Positions 38,910 to 52,260 are shown, counted from the stretch's first letter. The stretch is DNA of 64,000 nucleotides from Schizochytrium sp. TIO01 (GCA_004764695.1 SMSO01000032.1:1696501-1760500); one strand, 5' to 3'. Numbers and translations are program-made. Notes: generated by a model not told the origin, from the sequence alone.

Positions 38910-41631
38910 GCTTCCTGCCGCCTGTTTCTCGGCCTCAACTCGCCGCCTGCTCGACCTGTTTGCGTGTCCACGAGCTCCACCCAGAAGCTCCGGCCTCGCG
39001 ATCCGTCCACAGCCTAGTTTTTCCAAAGCGCCGCGAGGTTTTCGCAGGCGTCGTTGTTCGCGTTCTCCTTCTCTTTCTTCTCCTTCTTTTTGTCGTCTCC
39101 TTCATCCTTCTCTACTCTTCTTCTTCCCCATTCTCCATTCTCTACTTGTGCTTTCTATTCTCTATAGTATTTAAATTAATTATCTACTGTATCTGCTCGG
39201 TATCCTACTTATCCAGAAACCGCAAGTGCCCTATTGGCGGCCTTGGTACTTACTTACTTACTTACTTACTTGTCTGTTTATTATTTTTATTTTTCCCTTT
39301 AATTCTCCTCTTCACTAGGCCTTACCTACCGTCTAGACTACGAGGTGGCCTAGATACGCTAGAAGCTGGGATAGCCAGGCATGCTTAGTAATCTCACTAC
39401 CGACTCCTACTAGAGGCGGCCTCTCTAACTGTAGGAATATGAGAGCATACATAGAATACACAAATACTAGCCATCTTACCAGTACGGTAGCTAGGTTGCT
39501 GGTTACGACTAACTGTACAAGCCCCATAGGGCCTACTCCTAGGGGGCGCCTACTGTATGTACTGGGCCAGGGTGATCCAAATGTTCGTGGACGCGTAGAG
39601 TCGAGAGCGCCTTCCCTTTGCACATTGATACCTACCGTTTGAGAGCCTTCATAAGTGCACTCTTCAAGAACATTCTCCACGCTGTTCTCGCGTTTATGGA
39701 GAGCCACGTCTCACGCAAAAGACATGCCACACGCGGCCTCTCCTGTCTGCCACAAAGGGTTTGTTAGCAGCCTATTCGTAGAGTTCCTATCGGCCAATGC
39801 GCTCCTTGGAATCTGAGTAAGCGTCTCAGAGGCTGAAGTGGCCCAACCTGCCTTTAAGTGGGCTATCCGCCCTAAAGTGTTATTTGTCCATCCCATCCAT
39901 GGCAAAGTAGGCCAACTACCTATTTTAGTCTTCTTCAAAAATCATCGTGGCGACGTGGGTAATGGGCATCTCAATGAACGAATGAAAGAATGAATGAGCC
40001 TTCTAGAGTGAACAACCCCAAAAAGCGCCTGCTCCCTAGACCCACTGAAGGGGTGGCAGAGATCATGTGCTCATACAATGCACGAGAGCATCAATTGAGA
40101 ACTAAGCGGCCGTTACTTCGAGCCTTGGAACAGAACAGAGGGAGGAAGCAACCTACGTAGATAGATAAGATGTTATTCCCACAGTGGAGTGGGGATCAAT
40201 TCAAGTTCTTTTAATAGAAAGGGTAATATAATACCTACCTATCTGCCATCAAGGTAGGTTATAATGAGGTCTATAAGCATTCTTAAAAAACTAAGTCGGA
40301 CAACTTTGAATGCAGAGAGATGCATTTTCATAACTCTCCGCGCTCAAAAGAGCCCCGCAGTGACTTGTGGCGATCTCTGGTACCCTCACCTCTCCTCCCA
40401 TAGTTAACACCCTGTAAGCTCAATTCTGACGGCGCACCTCATTGCCATTCTCTCCCATCTCCTCTACCACCTGATTTACTCTAAAGCATCTTTTTCCACG
40501 CTAGTGGGGATATCCTCACATCAGTTTTTTTCACGTTAACATTTGGCAAGCTTCTCGAAGTTCTAGACGACTTAACACACTATACTTTTGAGAGCTAGTG
40601 TCTGGCTCCACTCTCCTCCCATCCGCGACTACAGGTTCTTTCTCCTCATAAACCCTTAGTAATGTAATATATGTTAGAGGAGACTCATGATCTTTGTATT
40701 AGTGTACTTTCATGTGTGGGGATCTCCATTTCCCCCTCAGGCTCCTCTACGGGTTTCGACCTCCATCTTTCTCTTGTTTCTTTCTTCGGGTTTAGGTAGG
40801 TACCTACTCTCAAGTTATTGTTCTGTTCTCTTACCGACCTCGACCCGCGAGCGAGCCTTCTAGACTCGCTCGGATGTCGGACCGAAGGACACATAGATAA
40901 AGCAAGTAAGCAAGCAAGCAAGAAAGAAAGAAGGAAAGAAAGAAAGCAGACAGATAGAGGTTGGGCGCGACGAAGCGAAGCCAGGCCAGGTAAGTGAAGC
41001 CGCGCTGATGGGCCCCTACACGTAGGGGCGTGAAGAGCAAGGATAAGGGGGGAGGTCGGGGAGGAGAAGAGGTTTCAAGTTTGTTCGTTTATTCCATTCC
41101 ATGTCATTTCGTCTTTTTGTCTCGGATCTCGCATCCCGGCTGACGGCGACCGAAGAGCGGCAAGCTAGACCGCCAGCGGAGAGAGAGCGGAGGCAGGAGA
41201 CAATGCAGCGACAGAGAGTACGAACAGGCCAGCAGTCGCAGCGCTCAGACCGCCGCGCGGGCCACGGTAAGTTGGTGTGGCGTCGTGGTTGACGTTGATG
41301 CAATCAATCACGGCGCCTTTCTTCTCCTTCTCGTCCTCCTTGTCCATATCAATTCATTAATTAATTATACGGTCGTCGATGATGAGGTTCCTTTCCGCCT
41401 CCTCCTTTGCTCACATCTGTTCCCACGCTATCTATCGTCACTGATGTCATCCTCGATATCGTCAACGATGGGCAGACAGAGGCCCTGTGCGCATGCCTGT
41501 CTTTGAGTCTATCGATCGATTCTGTCGCGGGTGATGAGCTTGTTCATCTTTTCATGAATGAGTCGCGTCAGGATGCAGAATTAGGTACAAATAAATGCAA
41601 GCGAGGCACGCGTTGCGGATAGATACATCAA

Positions 41632-41658
41632 TACATACATACATACATACATACATAG
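41632..41658. repeat. (CATA)n microsatellite
   Basis: About seven CATA units, with related degenerate copies to 41695. Confidence 0.9.
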
Positions 41659-41855
41659 ACAGATACATGCGTACATACATAGATACATGCGTTCATGCCC
41701 TCTTGCTTTCGCGCATGCCGTGAAGGGAAGTGAGGGCGGTGTGAGCTTGGAGAGGCAGGGAGGCCCCGCGGGAATAGTTGGGAGCACCCTCGGCGTTGAC
41801 CGACCTTGCGCTCGCTTGTTGCCCTCAAATGCATGCAAGCAATGTGGATCTTCTC

Positions 41856-41883
41856 GTTGTTGTTGTTGTTGTTGTTGTTGTTG
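41856..41883. repeat. (TTG)9 microsatellite
   Basis: Nine TTG units. Confidence 0.93.
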
Positions 41884-42200
41884 ATTGTTGATGATGATGC
41901 TTTTGTTATTACGCGAGGAAAGGTGCGCTTTTGTTAGAGGGAAGAGAGTGTGCGTTACGGGGTGGGTGGCGTGGATGTCACCAGAAGCGTGTGTGCGAGG
42001 CATTCATGGTAGGATGGTGGTAGTAGTAGATCGATCTAGGTAGCAGTCCCTAGGTTCCTGGTACGGCTCTCATGGAGCGATGGCGCGTAAAGTAACCCCT
42101 ATGGCTAGCTAGACGGCTAGTTCGTTAGCTAGTTAGCTAGCTAGTTAGTTAGTTAGGTATAGCGCTAGGTCCATGAAAGATAGAGATGGAGAGGTCGCTA

Positions 42201-42215
42201 AGAAAGAAAGAAGGA

Positions 42216-42263
<48 letters not shown>

Positions 42264-42266
42264 AAC
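42201..42266. repeat. (GAAA)16 microsatellite
   Basis: About sixteen GAAA units with one GGAA interruption near the start. Confidence 0.94.
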
Positions 42267-42399
42267 ACGTGCGTTCATAGGGCCGACGGGAGTGAAAGAA
42301 CAACAACAACTCATTTGAGAGCTGTTCTCTCTCGATGAGGGAGGATTGTTCAAGAGAGCTCGTCCCGGACCCGTCCGCAGATGCGCAGAGGGAAGGAAG

Positions 42400-42640
42400 C
42401 AGACGGAAAGAGAGATTGACAGAGAGATTGGCAGAGACAGAGACAGAGGGAGAGAGCGAGGAAAGAAAGAAGAGCTGGAGAGCAGCAGCAGCTGCAGGGG
42501 AGGGAAGAAAAGCGAGGAAAAGAGCAGAAAACGAAAACAAACAAGAGAGCAGAGAGCGCGGACCAGCATTTGGAAAGAAAAAGAAGAAGAAAAAGAAGAA
42601 GAAGGAGAAGAAGGAGAAGGAGAAGAAGGAGAAGAAGACG
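42400..42640. repeat. 240-base purine-rich tract ending in GAA/GGAGAA repeats
   Basis: The plus strand is overwhelmingly A and G; from 42573 to 42638 it is a nearly pure run of GAA and GGAGAA units. Open frames here (Glu/Lys/Arg or Ser/Leu-rich) are compositional artefacts. Confidence 0.88.
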
Positions 42641-44699
42641 CAAACACGAGGGAGCCAAGACGGGTGCCTTTCCGCTGTCGCGTGGCAGGAGGGCAGAAAG
42701 AAAGACAGCTAGCTAGCTATATGTAGCTAGCTGTGGCCGGCGCTGACCCCGCATTGGCCGCGTTGCGCATGCAATGCCGCTGGAGGCCAGCCAGCCAGCT
42801 AAGCCGCGGCTTGAGCACTCGAATTATTTGGGCACACCCATGTCATGGTCTCTTTTTTCTCTCTTCCTCTCTTTCTCTCTTTCTCTCCCTCTCTCACGCT
42901 TGTTTTCTCTTTCTGTTGTTTCGTTTTTTACTGTTTCTTCTTTCTTTTTATCCCATCTTTGCTCGAGCAGCTTCTTCTCTCTGTCTGCCTGCCTTTTCTT
43001 CTTCTTCTTCTTCTTCTCTCGTTTGAAGTGATTTGACTGTTATTTCTCTTTCCTTTCCCCGTTCTCTCGCGCGTGTGTGTTTGTTTCTCTGTTTCTTTGT
43101 TTGTTTGTTTGTCTATTTGGCTATTTGGCTGCCTGTCAGTCTGCCTGGCTGTCTAGAAGTGCAGAGGATGGTCTGCCTCCCTGCCTGCCTGCCTGTCTGT
43201 CAGTCTGTCTGCCTGCCTGCCTGAAGCCTCTCCTGCTCCCGAGCTCAGAGATCGTCCCTTCGCTCCCCAGAAGAAAAAGGAGAAAGAGGAGGAAAGCCGC
43301 CCCTTGTGCTTGCTTGTCTTTCTTTCTTTCTTTCTCTTTTTGACATCCCTCTCTATCTGCGAAAGTACTGCCTCTGATTGCATTTGCTCCTTGCGTTTTT
43401 TTCCTCGCCATGCTTCTGCTTCGAGAGAGGGCTTGCTTAGTCGTTCTTTCGGCCGAGCGCTTTCTTGAAACGCAGGGAGGGAGAACAGAGCTTGCTTGAT
43501 CCCATATGGATCTCAGGGTTTGTAAACGAGAGAGAGAGAGAGGGAGAGAGAGAGAAGGCAAAATGCGAGATCAGCCATCGTCCAGGCACCAGGAGTTTCT
43601 TTCCCCTCTCTGTGCCTTCTGCCTCTTCTTAGAAGCCTCTGCCTCGTTCGTTCTCTTCTCAGTGAACAAACAAACAAACAAATAAAGAAATAAGTAAGAG
43701 AGGGAGAGAGAGAGAGTTAGTTAGCCAGTTAGTTGTTCCTGCTTTTGAACTGTTGAACTGTTGACCTAGCGGTGCGCCTAGCTAGGCGATACGGGAGCAG
43801 GAAGGAAGCAAGGAAGGAGTCCTTTCTGGGAAGGAGACAGAGAGAGAGAGCGGGAGAGAGAGAGAGAGAAAGAAAGAAAGAAGCCAGGGCACGCACGTAC
43901 ATTGCTTGCTTGAGAGAGGCATACCGTGCGAGTGTGTCTTTGCATGTACGTAGGTGGATGTAGAGAAGATGCATGTATCTCTGTCTGTCTGTGTGGCCTT
44001 TCTATCGATCTATCTGTCGGTCTGTTGATCTATCTATAGAAATGTTGGTTTGAGGAATGAGGATGGATTCTTTGAATTTAGACATGGCAAGCAAGCCAGC
44101 TAGCCGCAGGCGAAACACAGAATACCCCCTGAACCGCCCCGAGTGCGTGTTTATAGGTGGTCCAAATAGGGGTAGATAGGGACATGGTGCTCGCCTGGTG
44201 AGGGGAGCGGCCGAAAATACCCCCTGGGATCTTTGTTTGTAGCTTGGTTAGTCTGGAAGGATCCAGAGATTGGAGGGTTAGGTGTGGAGTCCTGGGGCGA
44301 TAGCGTGAACGATCAAACGCGAAGGCATTGTGGAGGGGGCAGGCCGGTAAAAGGAAGTTGAAAAAAAGGAAAAAGGACTGTTAAAGGAAATTAGATATGG
44401 GCAAGCAGAGAGTTGAAAGGGCCGAAAAAAGCCGCTAAAAGGACAGAGAAAGTTTTGGACAGAAAGATTAAATTACATTGCATAAGAGAGAGAGAAACAA
44501 ACAGACAGACAAGAGTGCAAAAAAGAAAGGAGTGAAAAGAGTGAAAAGAAAGAAGCCTGCTCCGCCTCTTTCCCTCATTCGTACTCACCCGATCAATCTA
44601 TCCTATTGCGCAGACGTTCAGAGCAAACAGATAAGCAAGGGGCTCACTGAGACCAAGCTTATTTACAGCAGAGACACAGGTTTCCCTGGCCATTCTGTT

Positions 44700-44850
44700 G
44701 GCCTGCGGAGTTCTTTCTTTCCCTCTCGCTCTCTGTGGACTTTCTTTTCTCTCTCTTCTTTCTCTCTGTTCCTTCCTTCTCTCTCTCTCTCTCTTTCTTT
44801 CTTTCTCTCTTTCTTTCTTTCTTTCTTTCCCTTCTTCTCCTTCTCCTCTC
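44700..44850. repeat. 150-base pyrimidine tract
   Basis: The plus strand is almost all C and T, made of CT, CTTT and CTTC units, the mirror of the purine tract at 42400-42640. Confidence 0.88.
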
Positions 44851-45489
44851 TTTGTTCCTCCCTTCTGCTGTTGAGTGTTGGTTTGTTTGTGTTTGTTTGT
44901 TGTTGTTTGTTGTTGTTTATTGTTTATCTGTTTGTTGTTCTCTCTAAGCGTGCGACGTGGACAATCATCCGTCAGTCAGTCAGTCAGTCGCAGATAGACA
45001 GACAGACAGACAGAGCCAGAGCCACCTTGAAGAAGGTGAGAAGGTAAGCAGAGAGAGAGCAACAGACAGGCAGACAGGCCACAGACAGACCGCCTTCGAA
45101 CGACCAGAGGCACCACACGCAGCCAGAGGTGAAGCAAACCGCTATTCCTTTCGTGGGCGCGACGCACAGAGAGAGAGTCTGGCCCGCCGGGTAGACCTGT
45201 TCATCCATTGATTCATCTATCCAACTAGGCACAGACAGAGTCTTCTCTCATCGGGCGCCCGAAGTCCTGGCTATCTATTTTCAAGTATCTATCAAGTATC
45301 TATTCTGCCCGAGAGCAGAAACGCAGAGCTCCTGAACGAGAGACTACAGACACAAAGAGCTCGCGAAGCCGCACCCCGGCCTTCAACTGACTCCTCCTGA
45401 TTGAGCGAACGAGCGAGCGATAGACTGGTATTTTGTCTATATCTACATATCCAGCATTATCTGTATATATATATTATACATAGATAAAC

Positions 45490-45523
<34 letters not shown>
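45490..45523. repeat. (GATA)8 microsatellite
   Basis: About eight perfect GATA units in the CK1 upstream region. Confidence 0.94.
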
Positions 45524-46005
45524 GCGGATACACAAAGTAAGAGACGCCAGCAGGCAATCTCTTATTGCCCATTGATCTCGCTCCCGAGCAGAGGTCGACG
45601 CAGCTCAGAGCGCAGGAGAAGAGCGCGGAGCCGAAGAGGTCCGTGTTCTCGTCATCAGGGTAGAGTTTCTCTCCCCTGTTGTGTGAAATAGATCATATAT
45701 ATATTTAGCTAGAGAAAGAAAGGAGAGCCTCTTCTTGGAGAGGACAAAGAAGGAAAGGAAAGACGGCGGCGAATCAAGGATACCGTGTAGGCGAGGGAGA
45801 AGTAGAGCAGGCGGTGTGGAATAAGGATATCAACAACAGCAGCACCAGCAACCACAACAGCTTTCTCCATCAGAAAGCGGAAGAAGAACAAGGTCTGGCG
45901 GCAGTAGCAGTGAGCTCAGAAACAGCGACAGGAAAACTGACTTCGACGGCTTGGACTCAACAACAGCAAGAACAGGAGCAGCAGCGCCGCCAACAACAGG
46001 AAGAG

Positions 46006-47139
46006 ATGGAGAGGCGCGTCGGCAAAAAGTACCGCCTCGGCCGCAAGATCGGCAGCGGATCCTTTGGTGATGTATACCTTGGTACTGACGTGACCACCGG
46101 GGAAGATGTCGCTATCAAGCTTGAGCGTATCCGCACCAAGCACCCGCAGCTTCTCTATGAATCCAAGCTCTACCGGGTTCTTCAGGGAGGTATCGGTATC
46201 CCCTACATGAGATGGTTCGGCGTGGAGACCCACTACAACGTCCTCGTCACCGACCTCCTCGGACCCAGTCTCGAGGATCTCTTCAACGCCTGCGGCCGTA
46301 CTTTCACCCCGCTCTGCGTCATGATGATCGGTGAGCAGCTCGTGAGCCGCATTGAGTACATGCACGCTAAGCACTTCATTCACCGTGATATCAAGCCCGA
46401 TAACTTCCTTGTGGGCCGCGGTCGTCGTGCGAACCTGCTTTACATTATTGATTTTGGCTTGTCGAAGCGCTTCCGGCACCCAAAGACGCGTCAGCACATG
46501 CCCTACCGCGAGGGAAAGAACCTGACCGGCACACCCCGTTACGCGTCCATCAACAACCACTTGGGCGTAGAACAGAGTCGGCGCGACGACATGGAGTCGA
46601 TCGGCTACGTGCTTGTCTACTTTGCTCGCGGATCCCTCCCGTGGCAGGGTCTCAAGGCCAACACCAAGAAGCAGAAGTACCAGAAGATTATGGACAAGAA
46701 GATGTCCGTCTCAATTGGATCCCTCTGCAAGGGCCTCCCCGAGGAGCTCCGCAAGTACCTCGACTACTGCCGCTCCCTCCGCTTCGAGGACAAACCCAAC
46801 TACCCCTACCTTCGCGCTCTCTTTAAGGATGCCATCGACTCAGGCAAGTACGGTGACCCCATGAAGGGCTTTGACTGGATGAGTATGAGCCGTGGTGGCA
46901 GCGCCGCTGGTGGCTCTGCTGGAGAGTCCAGACAAGACTCTGGCCGTAACAACGGTGCAGAGGGTGTTCCGGCCACCGCTGACGCCACTGCCGCTGTTGC
47001 CGCTCCTGGAGCTGGCAACGAGGTTTCCATGGGTGCTGCTGGTGATGCCGCCGCCTCTGGAGCCCCGCGCCAGTACGCTGATATGGAGATGGAGGGTGCC
47101 CCGCCTCGTGCTGACGGTACTGACCCAAGACTTCCCTGA
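46006..47139 (+). CDS. CK1: Casein kinase 1 family Ser/Thr protein kinase
   Basis: A 377-residue protein from the first in-frame ATG. Residues about 9-285 are a casein kinase 1 domain: Gly loop GSGSFG at 16-21, Lys38, HRDIKPDN at 126-133, DFG at 149-151, and the CK1-specific block from Thr174 to Gly200 with Ser-Ile-Asn at 181-183 in place of the APE motif. It should be active and resembles the delta/epsilon/Hrr25 branch. The tail after residue 300 is Gly/Ala/Pro/Glu-rich and unstructured, as in that branch, where it is an autoinhibitory phosphorylation target. The frame is open for 64 codons upstream to 45814 with a Gln/Glu-rich stretch but no ATG, so either initiation is at 46006 or an upstream exon is spliced on. 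Codons favour C and G in third position, as in GSIII. Confidence 0.93.
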   Translation: MERRVGKKYRLGRKIGSGSFGDVYLGTDVTTGEDVAIKLERIRTKHPQLLYESKLYRVLQGGIGIPYMRWFGVETHYNVLVTDLLGPSLEDLFNACGRTFTPLCVMMIGEQLVSRIEYMHAKHFIHRDIKPDNFLVGRGRRANLLYIIDFGLSKRFRHPKTRQHMPYREGKNLTGTPRYASINNHLGVEQSRRDDMESIGYVLVYFARGSLPWQGLKANTKKQKYQKIMDKKMSVSIGSLCKGLPEELRKYLDYCRSLRFEDKPNYPYLRALFKDAIDSGKYGDPMKGFDWMSMSRGGSAAGGSAGESRQDSGRNNGAEGVPATADATAAVAAPGAGNEVSMGAAGDAAASGAPRQYADMEMEGAPPRADGTDPRLP

Positions 47140-48365
47140 GCACCACAAGCTGCTGCAGCGTATGCATTGCACCATTCATAGTACCGTTTAAAAGGCGGCA
47201 GGCAAAGCTAACAGAAGCCTCCTGACTTCCGCCAATGTGCCTCTTGTTAATGTAGGTATGCGTGCTGACCCTTCGCCTCTGCATAGCTTTTCCTGCTCAT
47301 TGGAAAGCGTATTCATATTTGGACACCTTTCTTTTCTTCCAATCTACTTCTATATCCCATTTCCTCGTAATCCCAGCTTGCAATTTCGAATTTTCGATCT
47401 TGCAATCATGGGCTCTGCGACCTGATTCATTTCTGTTCGAATCTTTAACAAGTAAATACAAAAAAATTATATGACTTTGCTTCAGTACCTTTTCATGTAA
47501 ATTCAATCATTTTGTATTGCCACTTTTCAGGCTTTGCTTAATGTTTCACTGCTCTCATTCTGCTGAAGACGGCAAGACAAAACATACTGAAGAAATTTGA
47601 AGTGCTTTATTTGGAAACAGCGTTCTTGGCGAAGAAACATTAGGTATTTTTGCACATTGCGATGAACGCTTAATTAGCCTTTAAATTTGCAAAACTTGAA
47701 TTATATACCGTCACGTGGGGCTTAAGGCTCAATCGGGGGTCAAAAAGCTAACCCGCAACTAAAAAACATTTGTAAAATCATGCCATTGAGTAGGCACTGC
47801 AAAAGGAAGCCTCTGGCGGCGTGGGTATCACTGTTTGCATTTGAGGTTTTTGAAAACCTTGGAAGTTTTCGAGCTTGTTGTTGTGTAAAGTTTTCGTAAA
47901 TACATTATTTCTATCAACTCGGTCTCCAGATTTTCTATAATTTTAAATTCGCCTATCATGCATGCTCTGGCGTGGAAGACTTCAGCTTAAGTAGGATTTC
48001 TGAAACCTTTACACAAGTCTGATTGTTTTATTATTCACAAGATTCGAACATTTCATGAAAAGCACTTAAAGCCTTTGTAAAGTCTGTGATAACTCTTTTT
48101 ATTTTTTATTTTCTTTCTTTGTTTTTCAATAATTCTTGAATACGCATGCTAAGGCATGCAGCTTTCACAAAGTTTAAGATATCTCACCTAACAGTGACCA
48201 AGAATAGATCATACTCCTTTTTATCGTTTACAAGTTGCTTATATTTTTTCGAAGAGTTAGATTTCAGTTGGGGAAGAAACAAGAGCTGCTCCTTCTGGCA
48301 CTCTACAAAAAAGAATAAAAACATTCTTTTAAAGATATTCCTTTCCTTTTCTTTTCTGTTCATTC
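47140..48365. other. Spacer between convergent CK1 and LRR/IQ genes
   Basis: AT-rich unique sequence that must hold the 3' ends of the two converging genes. No frame with known similarity, no microsatellite of note. Confidence 0.55.
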
Positions 48366-51300
48366 TTATGAAGAAGTTGATTCCTCTTTACCCTTACGTG
48401 CCCACGCTGGGATAAGTTTTCTAGGTCGCTTGAGCAACAATTGCTGTCTATCACGACGATTCACTGACAGAAAGTTAAAAGAGCTGCGTGGTTTTTCTAG
48501 TTCTTGATTCTGTCGAGTCTTTTTCGACTTGCCTGCTTTCTTTTGCTGACTTTTCTTAACCATTTTTGAGTATCCTCGTGTTGGGTCTGCAAATGAACCA
48601 CTCCCCTCGTCAAGATCTTCTTCTGTACGAGATCGCTGACTCAAAGTTGAACGCGCTGACTGCACCAATAGTTCACCCTGGCAACCTTGCCTTTCCCCAT
48701 ATATGTGCTTTTCTTGCATTTCTTTACAAAATGTCGTGTGGAATCTCTGCGCTTCTGGTGCACTATTCATTGGAGGCTGGGGTGTAAGTTGCCCTGGCTT
48801 ATCATTACTACGTTGGAAAGCCTTTTGTTCATGCTGTTGCAATTGCTGTAGCTGTTGGTCATCAACAGGAAAACCTTGGTGACCTTCTGTGTTATTATGA
48901 GGGCTTTCAAATTTACTGTAGATCTGATGCTTAACTCCTACCGAACCACCATCAAATGGCTGACAAGCAGAATCTAACGACTGAGGCAACTCAAAGAGAT
49001 CTTCTTTGTTGTTATATGACCTTCCTGAAGACTTAAACGAGGATATATTTGCGTCTGTATCTCTCTTGTGCACTGAATGGAAAGCGGTTTGATTTTGCAC
49101 AGAAATATTTGCTCTGGGCATTGCAAAGCCAATGTCGAATTGTGCGCCAGTGTTTCCGTTAGCTATAGTTTGGGGTTTGCTCGTTCTGCCTGGAAAATCT
49201 TGCGTTGAATTTGGGGAAATGCTCCACCTTTTGATTCCGCTGCGCTTCGCCAATGCAAACGTTCGCTGCAGCTCCATCATGGTATGACTTAACCTGCTGG
49301 TGATGCCCTGGATCGAATAATGGGGACGAACTTGGGCTGACCTCAGGATCAAGCTCAAGATCATCATCCTCTAATTGTGGAATAAAGTCATTTATGTCTA
49401 CCGAAGCAAATTCCCCGTCGATTTCATCTTCTCCAAATCCACTACGACTCTTCTCTAAAGCAATTCGAATTTGCTCTCGCTTTAAAGCACCTCGCACAGA
49501 TGCTTGAAGCTGAACAATTTCTTCCTCGAACACTTTCTGCCGAAACCATGGGTCGCCATTAACTGTTTTCAACCGTCGCAAGTATCTACATATGTACATA
49601 ACCGCAGACTTTGTGAGCGTCCTGGAACCGAGCTCTATTTCTGTTAGGTGGATATGCTCCAACAGAGCCTCCACTAGATCTTGCTCTGACGTTTTGACAT
49701 CACGGCAATCAAGACGTTGTAATCCTGGACACAAATGCGCACTTCGGTGCCGCAATTTTCGTAGAGGGTTATTGGATAGATTTAATTCCTGTAGCTCTGG
49801 AAGCATACAACTGGCATCAAGCAAAGCAGGTCCATCAAGAAGATTTCCTGACAAATCGAGGAAGCGAATGTTTGCCCCAATAACATTGACAGGTTGATTC
49901 ACGAGGTCGCAAGAAGCCAAAGATAGGCGCTGCAATGGGGAGTTATCTGAAAGTACTACCTTTCCATCAAAGAATTTCAATGGGTTTCCGGACAGATTTA
50001 AGCTGCGAATACGACGAAGATGCCTAATATGGTGCAAATCACATGCGCGAAGTCTATTACCCGAGATGTCCAGAACCTCCAAGGTCTCAGCACAGGCGGG
50101 TAAACCACGCAGATCTGTTAGTTCATTACGAGCTAAATGTAAACTGACAAGTCCAGATAGAACGTCTTGGTGGACTACAAAATAAAGCTTGCTAAAGTTG
50201 TTCTCTTCGGCTATGAATGAGCGAATCACATTTAATTTTGCGGCCTTTGCATCCCGAAGGTCATAAAGCTGTTTGCGAGATAAATGGACAGTACTACCAA
50301 CAGTTGCTAGTTGAAGAAGTTTTGACTGTGACTCACGCCACTCATAACTAGCCTCATCCTCTTGTTCCATTCCCTGCTGGTCCAAAAGGTTTAGGCTTCG
50401 GATAAGATGTGCAACGCGATCTTCCATTTCCATACCTCGATGCTCATGCACCTGAATTTCTCGCTCCTTGGTACGAAGCTCTGTGGCATACTTGTCCTCA
50501 AGAAACATTCCCTCGCGAGCTTTTGCTTGTTCTACACTTTCGCATAGCCGAATAGCTTGAGCTAAACTATCTTCGCGCTCCATAAGGGACCATTCCTCCC
50601 ATAATAATGCTCTCCTCTGGCGGGCTAGCTCATCTTCAAGGTGCATTTGACGCCTGTCTTCCATGTGCTGTTTTTCTAGCCTCCTTTGCTCACGCAAGCG
50701 AATAGTAAAGATCTTTGCAGCAAAGAAACGAATACTTCTTTGTATGATCGCAATAGCTTTCAGCCTCCGCTTCGAGTCTTGACGACATTTGTAACCACGC
50801 CATACACGCCCGATACGCTGACAAGCACCATCTTGTGCCCACAAAAGCTCTAGCGCCGCCTTTTGTGCAGCTCGTTCTCTCTCTATTTCTTTCATTGTAT
50901 CGAGGCGTTCTTTTTCTCTAGCAGCAATTTCAGCTTCGAGCGAAGAGAGGAAATCTGCATGCATAGAGTCTGAGGTTTGGGGTTTATATGCTGTTTTAGT
51001 TTTTGTTCTAGTCTGATTTGTTTTCTCAGGCATTTCCTCGTTATATACAGCAAACCCACCATCTACTCTTTCTGAGGGATGTTCAAAACATGCTGTATCT
51101 GATTTGTCATTTTGAATTTGTTGCTGGAAGGCATTATCTGAACCGAGTGTTCGAGGTTCTAAAGAATGGATCATATGATGTGTTATGTTTTCTTTACTTT
51201 CATGCTCTGTCGATATGTTGTTCTGAGTTATGCCGACTGTCTGTGTAACCAAGGTCTCACCCACAGGCCTTCGTGGCGACGGAGATTCTGTAAACGCAGG

Positions 51301-51726
51301 AGATATATTCTTGTTTGGTTCGTTCACTGCAGCAAAGTTCGCATCCTCAAGTTTATCAATAATCTCACCAACGACGACCCGCACCACTGGGTCAACTTGA
51401 GCCACGTAGTGTGCTAAACCTAGAAGCTCCTGAAAGTCCTTTTCAAATTGCTCTGCTTGCTGATGCCGGGTTTCATGGGCAAGGTGGAGGTGTTCCCATG
51501 CTTCAGCAAGGGTAGAATTACTCACAATACTTCGCGTATCATAGTCCTCCTCTTCTGCAGCATGCTCTCCATCGTACGTAGAAGCTGACCTTTGGCGAAA
51601 TTCCACGGGACTTGCAGGAGGTGTTGAGGAAGCAGTGCTAGCTATCTCCGCAAGCTCTGCTTCAAGAAGAGCGTCAAGGTCCTCCTCGTTTAGTTCTATA
51701 TCGGCTGCCGGGTTCGTTGGCTCCAT
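48366..51726 (-). CDS. Leucine-rich repeat and IQ-motif coiled-coil protein (LRRIQ1-like), with a frame break
   Basis: From the ATG at 51726 the first frame runs 855 codons to a stop at 49159; a second frame continues in good coding style from about 49265 to 48366, giving roughly 1,110 residues if joined. Order: acidic N-terminus; coiled coil at 255-300; IQ-type calmodulin-binding segment with two basic helices at 300-345; long coiled coil 340-460; five or six leucine-rich repeats of the LxxLxLxxNxL type at 520-720; another IQ motif at 736-756; low-complexity C-terminus. This order recalls LRRIQ1 and other ciliary LRR/IQ proteins, so a flagellar or centrosomal role is possible. The frames overlap between 49367 and 49159. 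A GTTAAGT...CTGCAG interval at 49293-49266 (28 nt) would join them in phase 0, but an indel is equally possible. It is divergent from the WD40 gene. Confidence 0.75.
49266..49293 (-). other. Candidate 28-nt intron or indel site in the LRR/IQ gene
   Basis: Reading the minus strand, CAG|GTTAAGT starts at 49293 and GCTGCAG ends at 49266. Removing these 28 bases links the two coding frames exactly at codon boundaries. A longer alternative donor (GTCAGC, 76 nt) to the same acceptor also fits. Either would be shorter than the RBX1 introns. Confidence 0.3.
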
Positions 51727-52260
51727 GACACCCAGCCACGCTTTCATACATACGGGGCCGCCGGTGCCCCCTTCGCAAGCGGTTCCGACTCCTTTATGAC
51801 CTCGACAGGAAGGCCCATAACAAAAGTGATGCCGAGCAAGAAGGCTGTATATAACCAAGAGGGCTGTCTATACTGACATAGACGGTGTTTTTCTTTTTCT
51901 TCTTCTTCTTCTTCCTCTTCTTTTTTTTCAAAAAGGGCTGTCATTATTAAGGTATGATGATAGGTGATTTTTAGAAAACTAGCCGTTAGAACTCCACATA
52001 AGTGGTAAAGATGCAGTGATGGTACAGAGGCCAAGCGAGATACCTTTAATTTTTCTTCGAAAGAGCTCCAATAAGGTAAAATAGAGATTGGTATCAGCAA
52101 GGAAGGGCAGATAGGACGAGGCATCGCTGCATAGAAGTATTCTCGATTCTTTAGACTTCACTCATTCGAAGTAAGTCACTAGCAGGATAAGGAGAATCGG
52201 TACCTCAAGAGGTTTTAAAGCTTCAAGGCTCCATGGATAGCTCTTAACAAAGGACCATCG
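51727..52260. promoter_or_regulatory. Shared upstream region of the LRR/IQ (-) and WD40 (+) genes
   Basis: The start codons of two divergent genes are separated by 534 bases, which must hold both promoters. The LRR/IQ frame stays open upstream to 51858 but only with non-ATG starts. A TTC-rich tract lies at 51893-51930. No TATA box or other motif is convincing. Confidence 0.5.

Larger units (their letters stand above)
38910..46005. other. Microsatellite-rich spacer between RBX1 and CK1
   Basis: The first few hundred bases are the RBX1 promoter side. From 39230 to 40900 the sequence is unique with many short CCTA/TAGG words; minus-strand frames at 39333-39707 and 39711-39938 lack ATG and known similarity. 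From 40900 on the sequence is dominated by purine or pyrimidine tracts and tetranucleotide arrays, with long strand-asymmetric blocks (42400-42640 purine, 42850-43020 and 44700-44850 pyrimidine). The final 190 bases are in frame with CK1 and are described there. Confidence 0.5.

Noticed and set aside
39333-39938. Adjacent minus-strand frames suspected to be a retroelement relic
   Set aside because: Both start only at GTG or TTG, and no catalytic motif is present.
45916-46560. A 214-codon frame antisense to CK1
   Set aside because: Same codon-bias shadow effect; no recognisable protein and it overlaps conserved kinase motifs.
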